Source of the DNA: Larimichthys crocea
Lineage: Eukaryota > Chordata > Actinopteri > Sciaenidae
Assembly: GCF_000972845.2 (NCBI RefSeq)
Contig: NC_040016.1
Coordinates: 6,468,701-6,532,700, forward strand
Direction: 5' to 3'
DNA: 64,000 bases
The stretch's first letter is position 1. Each line of letters opens with the position of its first letter. This document shows, piece by piece, positions 37,129 to 48,707 of the stretch. The notes under the pieces are model-generated. The model was not told the DNA's origin, ran no database searches, and was given only the letters and a program-made list of their open reading frames with translations. A program made the position numbers and the translations under genes.

Positions 37129-38013
37129 AGACCTCATCAGACACTTCTGTATTGATCACTGGGTCAATTTCAAGTTGCTGTTTGTGCTTGTGCAATGTCC
37201 TCCTGCTGATTCCAAGGGACAGAAAATAGTCATTTGCTCATGTAGTATGTTGTACTGAGAGAGACCACTTCTGATTGTTAGAGGCTGAACATTGTGTCTC
37301 CTCATGTTGATCTTGAGTTGTAATATGAATTTATTTAAAATGTAGCTAGCATTGCTCTGGGCAGGTACAGGCTTTGCTTTCAATGCAAGCAAATGATGGA
37401 ATGAGGACTTAAACTGTCTTCCTGTTGGAAACCAACTTCCTTTTTAATGATATTCTGATGCAGAATAATATAATACAGCTCCCTCACACATAAGCCATCA
37501 TAATAAGACAATAATACCCTCACTTAGTTGTGTGTTTGAAAAGATAATCTATTTTTTCTTCACATGCATTCTCATTCTTTCTCAGGCAAACTCATTTTGG
37601 CTACATACATCATTATACTGTCTGGCACACATCATTATGCTAATTCGCACACCCAACAAGTGTCTCTCACTTACATTATTATCCACAGACATCTCACACA
37701 CATTATTACACTCTCTTACATGTACACTTCAATTAGTGTCATGCCAACAAAATCATTCTTTCTCACACACACCACTATTTTATCTGGCATGCAATACTAG
37801 TATTATGGCGTATGTGCCAGAGTATGATGGTGTCTGTAAGTGGGGATTGTAATGTTTCTAGTACAGCTGTTTGTAAGCAAATATGATTTATGGATCAGAC
37901 AAAAGTCTCTATATGACAGAGATTATGCAAAAGGTTATAGTAATGTATGTGTGAGTGTAGGTATGTGTGTGTGTGAGTGTGAAATACACCCTAAATGGCC
38001 TCTTGGTTGGAAA
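37129..38013. other. Segment present only in copy 1
   Basis: These 885 bp lie between blocks A2 and A3 in copy 1 and are missing in copy 2, where the sequence runs directly from tatgtca into cattcatttta. It contains a degenerate CACA/ATTATT-rich tract (about 37560-37800), which reads as a diffuse minisatellite. No gene is recognised. The simplest reading is a deletion in copy 2. Confidence 0.75.
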
Positions 38014-38363
38014 ACATTCATTTTACTTTTTGGGAATTTGAATTCAAAGCAGAAAAAATACAAACAAAGAGGGAAAGAAAGTAGTTAGTTAGATTTATGA
38101 CATAAAACAGTCATTTGTAAGAAATACAAATTATTACACAAATTAGTATCAATGCAAAATGCATTTGAAAAATATGATATGTTATTCGGTTTATGCCTTC
38201 ATTTCTAGTGTCAGCTGAACAATGCCTCAGTCACTGAAGTAAATAGGGCCACTGATAAAAGCTCTTAATGTAAGTGTGCCCCAGATCTCATCTTTACAGG
38301 TCCTGCCACCACTATGACCTTTAAGTTTGCTCCTTCACTTTAAGGAGGGCCCGTTCCCAATCA

Positions 38364-38564
38364 TTGATTGAGAGACGCAGGAAGGCGGACAGGGAGCAAC
38401 AGGAAGTAATATTTCAAAGCCTCCAACTGTTGTCACAACAACTGTTCGAAGATGACAGCCATCCACGGGGGCCACTTGTAATGCTGCCGTTGATGAAATG
38501 TGGTGGATTTTCAGAACAGGATCATCAGTGCATCAAAAAGGGGCATTGGTACTCCAGGAGTTAG
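38364..38564 (+). other. Twin of the open frame at 32099
   Basis: Same frame and stop as in copy 1, with two nucleotide differences (one silent, one E-to-K). Starts with TTG. No family is recognised. See the entry at 32099. Confidence 0.2.
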
Positions 38565-39130
38565 CCTTAAAGTTATTATTTTAACACTGAAAATTTAGAA
38601 CTGACAATCAGTTTCTAGTATTGGTATATCACCAATGTTTGAAAGAAGGGACGGCATTGAATTTGACTCTGGAACTGGAATGCTTATTGCAGCAGAATAC
38701 ATGTCGTACAAGCTACGACCTCATCACTCCCCACGGATATGTATAAATCAAGATATTAAGGAATGATTAGCAAATATGTTGAACTCCTGAGCCTGCAGGT
38801 GGGTGCTGGAGTGGTGGTGGGGCTGAAGAACAGGCAGTGATGCTGATGCAGGAAAGCAATGATATTGACAGAGCAGAGGGGGAGAGATGGGAAATTTTTG
38901 CAGTTAAATTGGAAGGGTGTTTTTGGATTTGTATTTGGATTGGATGATTGTGGAGTGTGAGGCATGTCACTTGTCTATATGCAGTGCAGTTCAAGTATTC
39001 TGCCTGAATAAGGATAAAGCCGTTGCTTCATTTTTTTAAATTACCCATAATCTGAGCCCTATAGTTTTGTCGCCGGTCCTGTCTCATCCATTTTATCCTG
39101 CGTTTTGTCTTCAATGCTATGTTTTGTGCA

Positions 39131-39392
39131 TTAAATGTCCAGTGTGTAGGATTTAGTGGCATCTAGTGGTAAAATTGCTGATTGCAACCAAATGAATACT
39201 GCTCACCTCACCCTCCTAGATAGCATCAGTGTTTTGTTTATCTGGGCCACTGCAGAAATACTGTGTGGATAAGAACCAACAATTATCATTTTTGGGATTA
39301 CATTAATGATGACATACATCTACAAATATTATATACACAAATATCCATTGCTTCCAATAGATCCCCCTTAATGTTACACACTGGATGTTTAA
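39131..39392 (+). mobile_element. Complete inverted-repeat non-autonomous element
   Basis: The left end ttaaatgtccagtgtgtagg and right end ttacacactggatgttta are inverted repeats sharing the core atccagtgtgta/tgtccagtgtgta. The interior (ggatttagtggcatctagtg ... ccattgcttccaatagatcc) matches a common fish MITE-like repeat that I recognise. No transposase is present. Copy 1 of the duplication has only its left 110 bp. TTAA-like bases at both ends are noted, but the superfamily is not assigned. Confidence 0.7.
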
Positions 39393-39928
39393 GAAAAGAT
39401 ACGTACTTCAATGCTAGCTTAGCCATTGCTGTAACCCATGTTCATGGACGACAACACTGTGTTTTTGTCCAGTTGGTGGCAAGTCCTCAATAAAGCATTG
39501 CTTGGAAGACACTGTGAACCCTGGCCTATATGAGAAGGTTAAAAGGGTCATTACATTGTAAATATATTATAATATGCAAATCCTGAATGCATTTTCTATT
39601 TCATGCAAGGGCAGGAATATAGACTGTGCAGGAAGTTGGTAAAATATGCATACACCTAATAGTGTGTGTGTGTGTGTGTGTGTGTGCACTTCATAACTAG
39701 TAACTAGTGTGTGCTATAGGACCTATTATAATAGCGTGCACTGGGGCTTGTCATAACTACCTTATGCCACTGGTTTCATGTGTGATGGATACAGCTGAAT
39801 GATCACAGCATGTTATCACCGTATGGGCCCCAGTTTGATAGCTCATAGCCTCATAGGACTAAATTAGTTAATAACAGAAACAGATTTTGTTTGCTGACGT
39901 GGTTAATATGACTACATCAGCCCAATGC
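39393..39928. other. Unannotated sequence with a (GT)n run
   Basis: Lies inside the part of copy 2 that copy 1 has lost. It contains a GT microsatellite at 39662-39687 and no gene. Confidence 0.55.
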
Positions 39929-40010
39929 CATCCATATTCGTTCATCCTTATCAGGGTCATGAGTTCCAGCTGCCACTGGGCAAGAGGTGGGGAACACCCT
40001 GGAGAAGTTG

Positions 40011-40824
40011 CCAACACCTGGAGGGTTGGTGCAGAGAAAACAACCTCTGCATCAACGTGAAGAAGACCAAGGAGATGATCGTGGACTTAGAAGGGGCAGA
40101 CATCTGCCCCCTCACATCGGAGGGACAGCGGTGGAAGTGGTCTCCAGCTTCAGGTACCTGCGCGTGCTCATCTCTAACAACCTCACCTGGAGCACCAACA
40201 CTTCCTATCTGGTTAGGAAGGCACACCAGCGCCTCTACTTCCTCAGGAGGCTGCGGCGCGCTGGACTGGGGAGCTCAGTCCTGACCTCCTTCTACAGATG
40301 TGTGGTGGAAAGCGTCATGTGCACCTGCATCACCGTGTGGCACGGCAACTGCTCTGCGGCAGAGAAGAAGGCTCTGCAGAGAGTGGTTAAAGCTGCACAG
40401 AGGACTGTGGGACGCAGCCTATCCACCACCACGGACATTTACACCCCCGGATGCAGGAAAAGGGCCTCCTGCATCATGAAGGACCCCACTCACCGCGCAC
40501 ACGCTCTGTTTGCCCCTCTCCCCTCGGGCAGGAGGCTGCGAAGCATTAGGAGCAGGACCACCAGACTGAGGAACAGCTTCTTCCCAGAAGCTGTGAGACT
40601 GTTGAACTCTGGAGGACCCCTGTAGCCCCTGTATATACTTGTTGTCTTAAATTTAAATTTGCCTTTACTTTTTATATTTTATTAGTCATATATCTAATAT
40701 TTTTTTCTTTTTTTAAATAATATTTTATATTTGATATCGGGCTGCTCCAGGGGAAACCAATTTTGTTTCATCCCATGTTTTACATGTGCTGCAATAACAA
40801 TAAAAACTCCTTGAATCCTTGAAT
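40011..40824 (+). mobile_element. 5'-truncated Rex1-like LINE 3' end
   Basis: It keeps only the C-terminal third of a reverse transcriptase plus the 3' untranslated region. It ends in a tandem tail (cttgaatccttgaatc, 40809-40824), which is the terminal repeat signature of this kind of fish LINE. The 5' truncation is typical of aborted target-primed reverse transcription. The clade label (Rex1/CR1/L2 group) rests on remembered protein motifs. Confidence 0.8.
40015..40625 (+). pseudogene. Reverse-transcriptase C-terminal fragment
   Basis: One frame begins WCRENNLCINVKKTKEMIVD, the segment just after the YADD box. It then shifts near 40090 into a second frame reading SSFRYLRVLISNNLTWSTNT, LVRKAHQRLYFLRRLRRAGL, SFYRCVVESVMCTCITVWHG, LQRVVKAAQRTVGRSL and RLRNSFFPEAVRLLNSGG before the stop. 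These are the C-terminal hallmarks of Rex1/CR1-group LINE proteins. The polymerase core, YADD box and endonuclease are absent, so it is inactive. The long open frame (212 codons) should not be taken for a host gene. Confidence 0.85.
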
Positions 40825-40910
40825 CTCATCACAGGAATAGAGACACAGAGACAAAAAACCATTCATGCTCACATTCACACCTATGCACATTTATTTGTGT
40901 AAATCAACAC

Positions 40911-41470
40911 TACACGTTGATCGTTTCTATCTTTATTTATGTGGTGACTTTACATGTTTTAGGTATTAGAACGTAGACTGCAAGATTATCTGGCAAATGC
41001 AGGGTGTGTCAGGCGAATGTATAGAAGACAGACACAAGGTGATGTCAAGTGAGTTGAGATCCCTGATCCGCTAACACAACGGAAGAGTTAGGTGGTCAGG
41101 TGGTCCACAGAATTTGCATGCATTTGGTTCGTGTGACAGCATTGTTTATAAATCAAATTTCTCAGCACAAATAGCAAACGAACAAAACATTTGTTCCCTA
41201 GCACCAAGGCCTACAAGTGCTGTGTAAGAATAACTCAAAGAAAAACAGGCTCAAAACAACAAGCCATTACTGTCTGACCCTTGGTGTTCTGGATGCAGTC
41301 CGAATGCATGCAGTTTCAGGCCCTTAATCTCCCATGAACCATCCCCACACACTGCTGATTTAATGGATCAACTTTTCCACACACGGCTGTCTGAAGTGGG
41401 AAGCAACAAGAGAAGGGCAGAGGAAGTTGAACCATTTTGGAGGGATTACCTGCAGGATGTTGAAAGTAAA
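40911..41470. other. Unannotated sequence unique to copy 2
   Basis: The final part of the segment that copy 1 has lost. The plus-strand frame at 41363-41560 (starting MDQLFHTRLSEVG) has no recognised domain. No repeat is identified. Confidence 0.5.
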
Positions 41471-41493
41471 TATTGCTGCGAGGTATGGCATTG

Positions 41494-41498
41494 TCTTT
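41494..41498. other. Empty LINE target site
   Basis: The sequence attgtctttcacgctgctgg runs without interruption here. In copy 1 the same place is split after tcttt by the LINE, and tcttt is repeated on the far side. This is the pre-insertion allele kept in the paralogous copy. Confidence 0.9.
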
Positions 41499-42476
41499 CA
41501 CGCTGCTGGTCAAGTGTACACAATATTTGGAGGAGGAAATATTTGGACTACTTATGTTAGATTTGTATCACAGCTGTATAGAACCCTCAGGCAATGATTG
41601 CTCAAAATTCTCATTGATCTCTTTGTTGTTTGCTCACTTGTTTTTCTGTGTTAAAATAAAAAGGGACCATCAGCGATGAAATCTAAGACCTTGCCACTGG
41701 TGCAAGTGTCATCCCTCTGGTAGGCTTCTTCCCTCAGCCATCATTTTATTTCCTGCATGATCATTCCTTCAGCACTAAACACTGTTTGCCTATGGTGAAC
41801 ACCTGCATCTGTCTCAACTTTCTCCTGCCTGACACATATCAGGATTTCAGGGAGTGTATGAACTGCAATAGGCTATAGGTTTTGAAAGAGAATAACTTTA
41901 TGTTTGTTCCAAGTACCTATTGAGGACGTTTCAGTTAGACAGGTGTGGGATGGACAGTGAACTTTTTTTTGAAAGAAGGAAGATGCATAAAAAAGTCTCT
42001 TGCCCCTTGGAATGATTTGACAAAAAAATAGCTATATTCTTCAGAATCAGCTTGACCCAGATTAATGGGCCAATGTTTTATTCTGATGCTGGGTGATGGA
42101 ATGCCTCCTAACACGTACATTTCACCTGCATTCAGGTTGGTGTGAAGGATCTCAGCATACAATGTATGTCACATTCATTTTACTTTTTGAGAATTTGAAT
42201 TCAAAGCAGAAAAAAAAACAAACAAAGAGAGAAGGAAAGTAGTTGTCATTTGTAAGAAATACAGCAATTAGTATCAATGCAAAATGCATTTGAAAAATAT
42301 GATATGTTATTTGGTTTACACCTTTATTTCTAGTGTCAGCTAAACAATGCCTCAGTCTCTGAAGTAAATAGGGCCACTGGTAAAAGCTCTTAATGTAAGT
42401 GTGCCCCAGATCTCATCTTTACAGGTCCTGCCACCGCTATGACCTTTAAGTTTGCTCCTTCACTTTAAGGAGGGCC

Positions 42477-44301
42477 ACTTCTACTGAGTTATGCTGAATA
42501 AAAATCCCCTATGATGAATTTACTATCATTTCTGGAAAGGATCTACTGTATTCCAAAAGGCTCTAGATGATGTTAAGTACACTGCATGCCATGCGTGAAT
42601 AATACAGGAGGAAGTATAAATGTCTGCTTTAGAAGTAGCGGGAAGAATAAAAAAGACTTTGGTTTCACTTTTCCAGCACATGATGGTATCAGACATTATA
42701 AATCCTGTATAGAAAAAAATCATCTGGTGCAATCAGCAGGGTTCTAGCATAAAACCTATGTTTAAAATTGCATTGCTGAGAGCAGCACCACTTATAGGTG
42801 CAGCAAGAAAGGTCTGACTCTCTCTCTCTCTCTGTCTTCCTTTCTCTCTCTTCCTCACAATAACTACACCATAATTGCTATAATTTTATGCACTTTTAAA
42901 AAGAGGAGCTGCAATGTGTGTTGGCAATGTAGTTCATATTGTAGATCCACCAAATGTGCTGTGAAATCAAATGCTCCGTAGCAACACTATCAGGACCCCA
43001 GACCCAGGGCTCAGTTGGTAGGGCTGACATTAATAGATGGCCAGCTTCAGTGGCAGAGCTTTACTGCAATTACCCATCAGTCAGCTCTCAATCCTGGTCT
43101 GGATGTGCCCACCCTTACCCCTTTGCACCTATGTGACTGATGACTTGTGCAGCGTTGCCCATGCAGAGCTGCAGTATAGAGAGCTTTGTCATTTTCTGCT
43201 CAGGAGTGAGAAAGCTAGCTTCTAACCACCATTAGAACCCTAGGTTTTCTGTGACCTTATGTCGCCTCTGGAAAATTCACCTCTACAAGCTGAGAAGCAC
43301 GTACTGAACTTTGACCTCAGGGGTTGGAAAAGTTGGTGAGAACAAATTCAAAACTTGCTGGACGACACTACAGGGCATAGCTCCTAAAAGTACAAAGACT
43401 AAACCCCATTTAAGTTTCCTGTAGGAGCAGTTAGCTTTGAAAAAAGGTATTAAGTAATCCCTGCCCCTTATTTACTTGTATCAAGTATAATAATGAAATG
43501 CTACATTACAGATTTGATCTCTTCTTACATGAGTTTCTGATAAGAGTGTCTTGAAAAGGTGGATTTTCTCCATTACTCAATATGAGCTGTAAAATGAGTT
43601 TTGAAAGCCAGCAGTCTGAGAATGTGCCAAAGTAATCAGTGACTCATTGGTATTGATCAACAACCCCCGATCAATCCCCGGTAGACCTATTATGGTCATT
43701 TTGTGCAACAGAGCTGCAGAGATCATATCTCATTATTCTAACCTACACTTTAAATACAAAGTCCAGGGCAGCAATTATATTGTTATGAGGCAGTCTGCTG
43801 TTTGTGCAACATATGCAGTAGATGAGACACAGGTGCTGATCAGTCGACATGGTCAAGGTGTGAGGAATTAGGGGATGTGAGCGACAGGATGTATTAGTGG
43901 AAAGCATGATGAGTGTGACCCTTCCAGCAGAGACACAAGTACTTGGCACCAGCCCTCACGCTGATTGACTTGTCTCCACAGTGGGTGAGATAAGTCTCTG
44001 TCACCGTTCGGCACCATGTGCCAACACTGGACCATTAACGTTGTTGTTTTTTCCACACAGCATTAAAATGCAATCAGTGTGACTTATTGTGGTCAGTTGT
44101 GCATTAAGACAGGATCACCACCAACTTTTCAGACCATTTACTTGATGCTGAACTCCAATTACATTGAAGGTCACCACAATGCCCATTTGTTCAATTGTCT
44201 ATACCTGCTGTAGACATGACCGAGCAGAGTTCAAGACAAATACTCTTATTCTTACTGCATGTCTTTAAAGTTTCAAATGTGCCTTTACCCAGAGATTAAA
44301 T
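42477..44301. other. Unannotated sequence with a (CT)n run
   Basis: A CT microsatellite lies at 42817-42835. An A-box-like string (gggctcagttggtagggct, near 43010) lacks a convincing B box. No gene is recognised. Confidence 0.5.
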
Positions 44302-44616
44302 GGTAAATGGACTCTGCTTATATAGCTCCTTTCTAGTCTTCCGACCAGTCAAAGCGTTTTAAGTATGTATCTCATTCACCCATTCACACACATTCATACA
44401 CTGATGGCATTGTCTACCATGCAAGGTGCCAACTGCTCATTAGTTTGAGGAGCTAACCATTCATACACATTCACACACCGGTGGCACAGCCTTCAGGAGC
44501 AATTTGGGGTTCAGTATCTTGCCCAAGGACACCTCGACATGCAGACTGGAGGGGATGAAACCGCCGATCTTCTGATTAGTGGACAACCCGCTCTGCCTCC
44601 GAGACACAGCCGCCCC
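44302..44616 (-). mobile_element. tRNA-derived SINE
   Basis: On the minus strand the element starts ggggcggctgtgtctcggag. The A box lies at 44592-44606 (tgtctcggaggcaga) and a B-box-like ggtttcatccc lies at 44552-44562 (consensus GGTTCGATCCC). It then reads gcatgtcgaggtgtccttgg and ends ...agcagagtccatttacc. This is a very common fish repeat that I recognise, with a tRNA-related head and a long body. Box changes suggest that it is no longer transcribed well. There is no coding region. Confidence 0.75.
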
Positions 44617-45982
44617 TACTTTAGACTACAATCTTTGCACAATGTTAATTGGTATTATCAAGCCTAGGTAATATGTTTGCTTATTTTCCACCAAGTTTGC
44701 CTCGGGTCGTGTTTTACTGAATTAGGCTAGTCATCTTCATACTCCTAAGAAACACCAATAATGAACAGAAAGAATGGCAAACATATTAAAACTGCACTTT
44801 ATTTATAAAAATAGCCTAAAGGTTCTACACACACTGCAGCCAGTGTTTGTTTAGCATTTTTCTTTCTGTGGAATTGTTAGACAGGGGGATTGTACTTCTG
44901 AACAACTAGCACATCACCACTGTGAAAAAAGTCAATATAGTACATAAATTATGATAAAAGGGAGTTATGTAAGATTGGGAATGATAGTTTATGAATGGTT
45001 AAACAGACTTCGGCCTGTACTTTTGTAAAACCTCTTGTGCCTTGAGATGTGATAATGAGTTACTGTAGTGTTCAGTAAAAGAAGTAGAGAAGCGTGTGGA
45101 GCAGAGGGACAGAGCTCTCGACATGGTGACCCCGGCGTCTGGGGAGCGGTAGAGGAGAGACCTGGGGAAGAATTCATGAAGAATTCTTCATGAAGAATAA
45201 ACACCTGGAGTAACACTGAATTCTGCACTGATCTATAGCTCAGAGGGAGGACAGGAGTTTATTTTTTTTAATTTTGGGGATTAAAAAGTGGATTTATCTT
45301 AACTCCCTGCTCTTCCCACCCTGTTTGTGGCAGAGATCAGACAAAAAAGAATATTATTAGAGAGAAGAAAGCAAGGAATTTGGACGACCTGGTAAGCTGT
45401 GAAAATATTTGTCTCACTATGAACCATCATAGCCCTGATCGATATGAACAATTCAGAAAATAAGTAAAAGTTGTTTGCTTTCCATCTTGTAGACAAACAG
45501 AGTATTAAATTAATCCAGACTTCCATCATGAGGTAGTTATTTCTGCATTATTTTGATTTGTTTATTGCAATCAAAATACAGCAATATTACTATTATTTGT
45601 GTATCATTTTTTTATGTTTGGTTGCATATTGCGGTAACATTGTACGTTGGAACACATGGCCAGGAATTACAAATTGCCCCTTTAATCATGCAAATGTGTA
45701 ATTTCTATTAGACACTAGGGCTTTACAGTGATTCATATTAGTCCAATATCTTTGACTATTAATTGTTTTACAATGTATTTAAATCTCACTTGAGTTCATT
45801 GCCACAACTATATGAGTGTCAATGGGCTCCCGGTTCCACCAGAAAACGCTGGATGAGCAGTCTTGTAATCTGTATCTTCGGATGTCTTTAACAGGCCTCA
45901 CAGTAAGATGTGCTTAAGGGTCTCCTTAGAGATTGTGAAAGGTGCCACAGATTTTCTGAATCAATAGTACTGTAGATTGTAT
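44617..45982. other. Unannotated sequence with a 22-bp palindrome
   Basis: Contains a perfect 22-bp palindrome at 45173-45194 inside a locally GC-rich patch (about 45085-45165). No gene or named repeat is supported. Confidence 0.55.
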
Positions 45983-46045
45983 TCCTTGGTGGTTCAGAGT
46001 CATTGATTTACCATCCAAACATGCTGGTTCAAGCCTGTCATCCCC
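45983..46045 (+). repeat. tRNA-like SINE remnant (candidate)
   Basis: The segment ccttggtggttcagagtcat is A-box-like, and tgctggttcaagcctgtc, about 35 bases later, is a good B-box match (GGTTCAAGCC against GGTTCGAnTCC). It fits a tRNA-derived SINE head in plus orientation. The 3' body is not recognised. Confidence 0.4.
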
Positions 46046-48707
46046 AAAGGAACTAAACTGAAATGGATTCCTTGAAATAGAAGCTATCTTTCTAATTACT
46101 AAACCATTGCCGTGTTACACAGACATTGTTTTTGTATCATTGTAAGTATGTACAGTACTGTATGGTGTATGTATTTATGATCTGCTGTTATATCAATTAG
46201 ACACCATATGATCATTAAATAATGCAATGGGGCCCTATTATGTGACTTAGATTAAAACTATAACTATTACCACACACAGGGAACTACTAAGTATTTAACT
46301 ATTTACACTCATATTTAGATTCATTTTCTAGCAGCCTAGCAGCCTTTCTAGCTATATCTTCCACTGGAAAGCACACGAGAAGACACCACACTCTTGCTTA
46401 CGCATACAGTATGATGTGAAAACTAATAATAGGCATTAGCATCATTGTGAAATGTCAAAGCTTCAAATTGCACTGTGTTGTCATGGTTTCTTTTTCTAAA
46501 TTTGAAAAATAGATGTCAACAAGTTCTGGCTATTGTATTGCAACATTTTGGTTCATTGATGTGTAACTTTTGGGCAACAATAAAATTCTTTGTCAGAGTC
46601 AAATGAGTACAGTACATTAGTCTTTAGATAATACTTGGGGAATTTATTTATTGTTAGTTTTGGATTTTTTATGGGATTTAATGACAAAAACATACCAGGC
46701 TTATCCTTGAGCAAGACATTTTTCCTCTGATGCCCTTATGGACTAGAAAAGCATTATTTTTGCCCACCTTCACATCGTGTATTTCTTTCCAAGAGATGAG
46801 AATTCCTCCACTGAAACTTTTCCATAGGGTTCACTAAAATAATTTGTTACTGCCATTGCACTGCTTTGCCATTATGTTCCACACAGAATATTCCCAGGTG
46901 TTTCCTTTCCTTAATGGGATGCCTCGCACACGCCTTGTCTTAGATGACACCGCATGCTGCTTTCTCCTCCCTGCCTACACTGTTGATTCATTGGCTGGTG
47001 GATTGAGAGGCTTCACCTGCAATTTGGGAAAATAATGTAATCTCAGTATGGGCAGAATTGTTGAACCCTCTCTGAGATTACTCTCTCCTGTCTGCCTCAG
47101 TGATTACTGATCACAGGCAAAAGAAACGAAAGACTTTCCTCTATTGTATTATTTTCATTCTCACCTCATCCGTCTGGCGAGAGTTATTTTCGATAGGTTT
47201 TGAGAATTGGCACTCTCTCTTCTACTCCCCTTCCTTATTTTCGTTTTTTGCTGGGTGGGAGTGTTTTAAAGTCCAAGAGCATACATTTTGTTCTTTCTTA
47301 TATTTGCTTGGAATGATTTGTAATCAGCACATTTGTTAGTAATAAAGTGCTTCAGCATGATAAGAATGTTCTTCATACATTGCACAGACCCTAACGTTTC
47401 ATGTCCTCGTGTGCATTAAAACAATTTGGGGAATGAAAAAAAGAAACATTTTAAATTGTTTGTTGTTTTTTTGTCACATTACATAATTGTTTTCCATGTC
47501 TGACATTCAGGTGTGAATGTTTCACAGAGACCTTTGAATGACCTTATAATGGGTTCAGAACAGACATTGACAGGTATTGTCCACTTTTCACAATAATCTA
47601 CACCAAGCTTTTTTAATGAGTCACAAGGGCTGAATTGGGAACAGCATGTAATGCACTTGGGAGAAAAAGTCTGTGACAGTAATAGGTGGAAATGGTGCGT
47701 ATGAAGATGTTGTCAGAGGTGTGTGTAAAGGACTGAGTTTGAGATTTGGATAGGGGAGAAAAACCGACTCATCAAGATATCTGGAAGAGGCTTTCCAAAA
47801 GTTAATGGTCCAATTAAAATGTCCGTCCTAGTGACAAATTCCTTTGAAGCTAGGCTCTGAACTCCAAATCGCATCTCTTCTTTAACAGAAGGAGAGAGTG
47901 CACATCACCATTCACGCCCACTGTTAAACGATCTCATCTGTTGAGACTTCCTGTGATGAATGGAAAGAGTAAAGGAAGGATGAGAGGGGAGTGGAGGCTG
48001 AATGGCTGTCTTGCATCAATGTAGACCAAAGAGAGAAGAGAAAGTGTGGCCATTACTATTTCTGACATGGTGAGATGGATGTCACCCTTATTTGCCATCA
48101 GATTAGGGAAGCCAGGCGAGGTGTAGCTCTCAGCCAGTACATCACATGGGTGTAATTAAATGAGTGAGAGCACTGACTGCTCCTGTGAGCCCAATGTTGG
48201 AGCCCGAACACAAAGACCTTAACACAGGTAAAACAATGTCCACTTCATGAGGAAGGAAACAAATCTAGGAACATAAGCTGAAGAATTCAATGAGCTATAC
48301 CACTGCCAAGGCTGCAAAATACTTCAAAAATATATTATTTTGATAATATAAAATATAATGAAAAACATGCTTTGAAAGTGAATTAGTTAAAAAGCCGAAC
48401 TACCTTTTCTTGCATTGTTCAGAGAAAACTGATCTGGTTCAGTACCTCTGTGAACAAATCACTCGCTCCTTAGCATGATTGTGAGATCCTGACTACATAA
48501 CATGACCTCATGGTGCCTCTGTTTGACTTTGAAGCTACTCGATTTTCTCATTTCATCCACCCTGTCATCCGTGATGCTCTGCTACCTCTGTTTATCCAGG
48601 ATTTCCTTGCTCTGGTGTATGATCGCCAGACTCTTCTATGGTAGATGACATTGGTCCAAATCCATGAGCTAGGGTTCTTTAATCCCTCTTTCCCCTGTTT
48701 GTGCCAG
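46046..48707. other. Unannotated sequence
   Basis: No gene or repeat family is recognised. Parts around 47600-48200 are repeat-poor and of mixed composition. Confidence 0.5.

Larger units (their letters stand above)
32089..38351 (+). repeat. Tandem duplication, copy 1 (with LINE insertion)
   Basis: This is the first of two head-to-tail copies. Three blocks match copy 2 nearly base for base. A1 is 32089-33028 (with 38354-39240), A2 is 33029-37128 minus the LINE (with 41471-42170), and A3 is 38014-38351 (with 42171-42476). Over the 201-nt frame starting at 32099 I count two differences from copy 2. Copy 1 carries a LINE at 33055-36448 and a copy-1-only segment at 37129-38013. It lacks the 2.2 kb that separates A1 and A2 in copy 2. 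Confidence 0.93.
39929..40910 (+). repeat. F1 dispersed repeat split by a LINE
   Basis: The left part (39929-40010) reads ttcatccttatcagggtcat and gggcaagaggtggggaacac. The right part (40825-40910) resumes tcatcacaggaatagagaca, then ccattcatgctcacattcac. In the uninterrupted copy at 674-862 these two blocks are adjacent, so the LINE inserted between them. This gives a clear nested order: F1 first, LINE second. Confidence 0.75.
38354..42476 (+). repeat. Tandem duplication, copy 2
   Basis: The second head-to-tail copy. Its left junction is agggcc (the end of A3, 38346-38351), two extra bases, then ttcccaatcattg (the start of A1). Relative to copy 1 it lacks 53 bp (copy 1 32409-32461), the 885-bp segment and about 30 bp inside A3. 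It retains 39241-41470, which copy 1 has lost. It holds the LINE-free target site at 41494-41498. Copy 1 and copy 2 starts are 6265 bp apart. Confidence 0.93.

Noticed and set aside
39987..40625. 212-codon frame as a host gene
   Set aside because: Its motifs are those of a LINE reverse-transcriptase C-terminus, and it ends in a LINE 3' tail.
43005..43110. tRNA-like A box (gggctcagttggtaggg)
   Set aside because: No B box at the proper distance, so neither a tRNA nor a SINE is supported.
45170..45196. Heat-shock element array
   Set aside because: GAA and TTC triplets are present, but the 5-bp alternating spacing needed for a heat-shock element is not kept beyond one pair.
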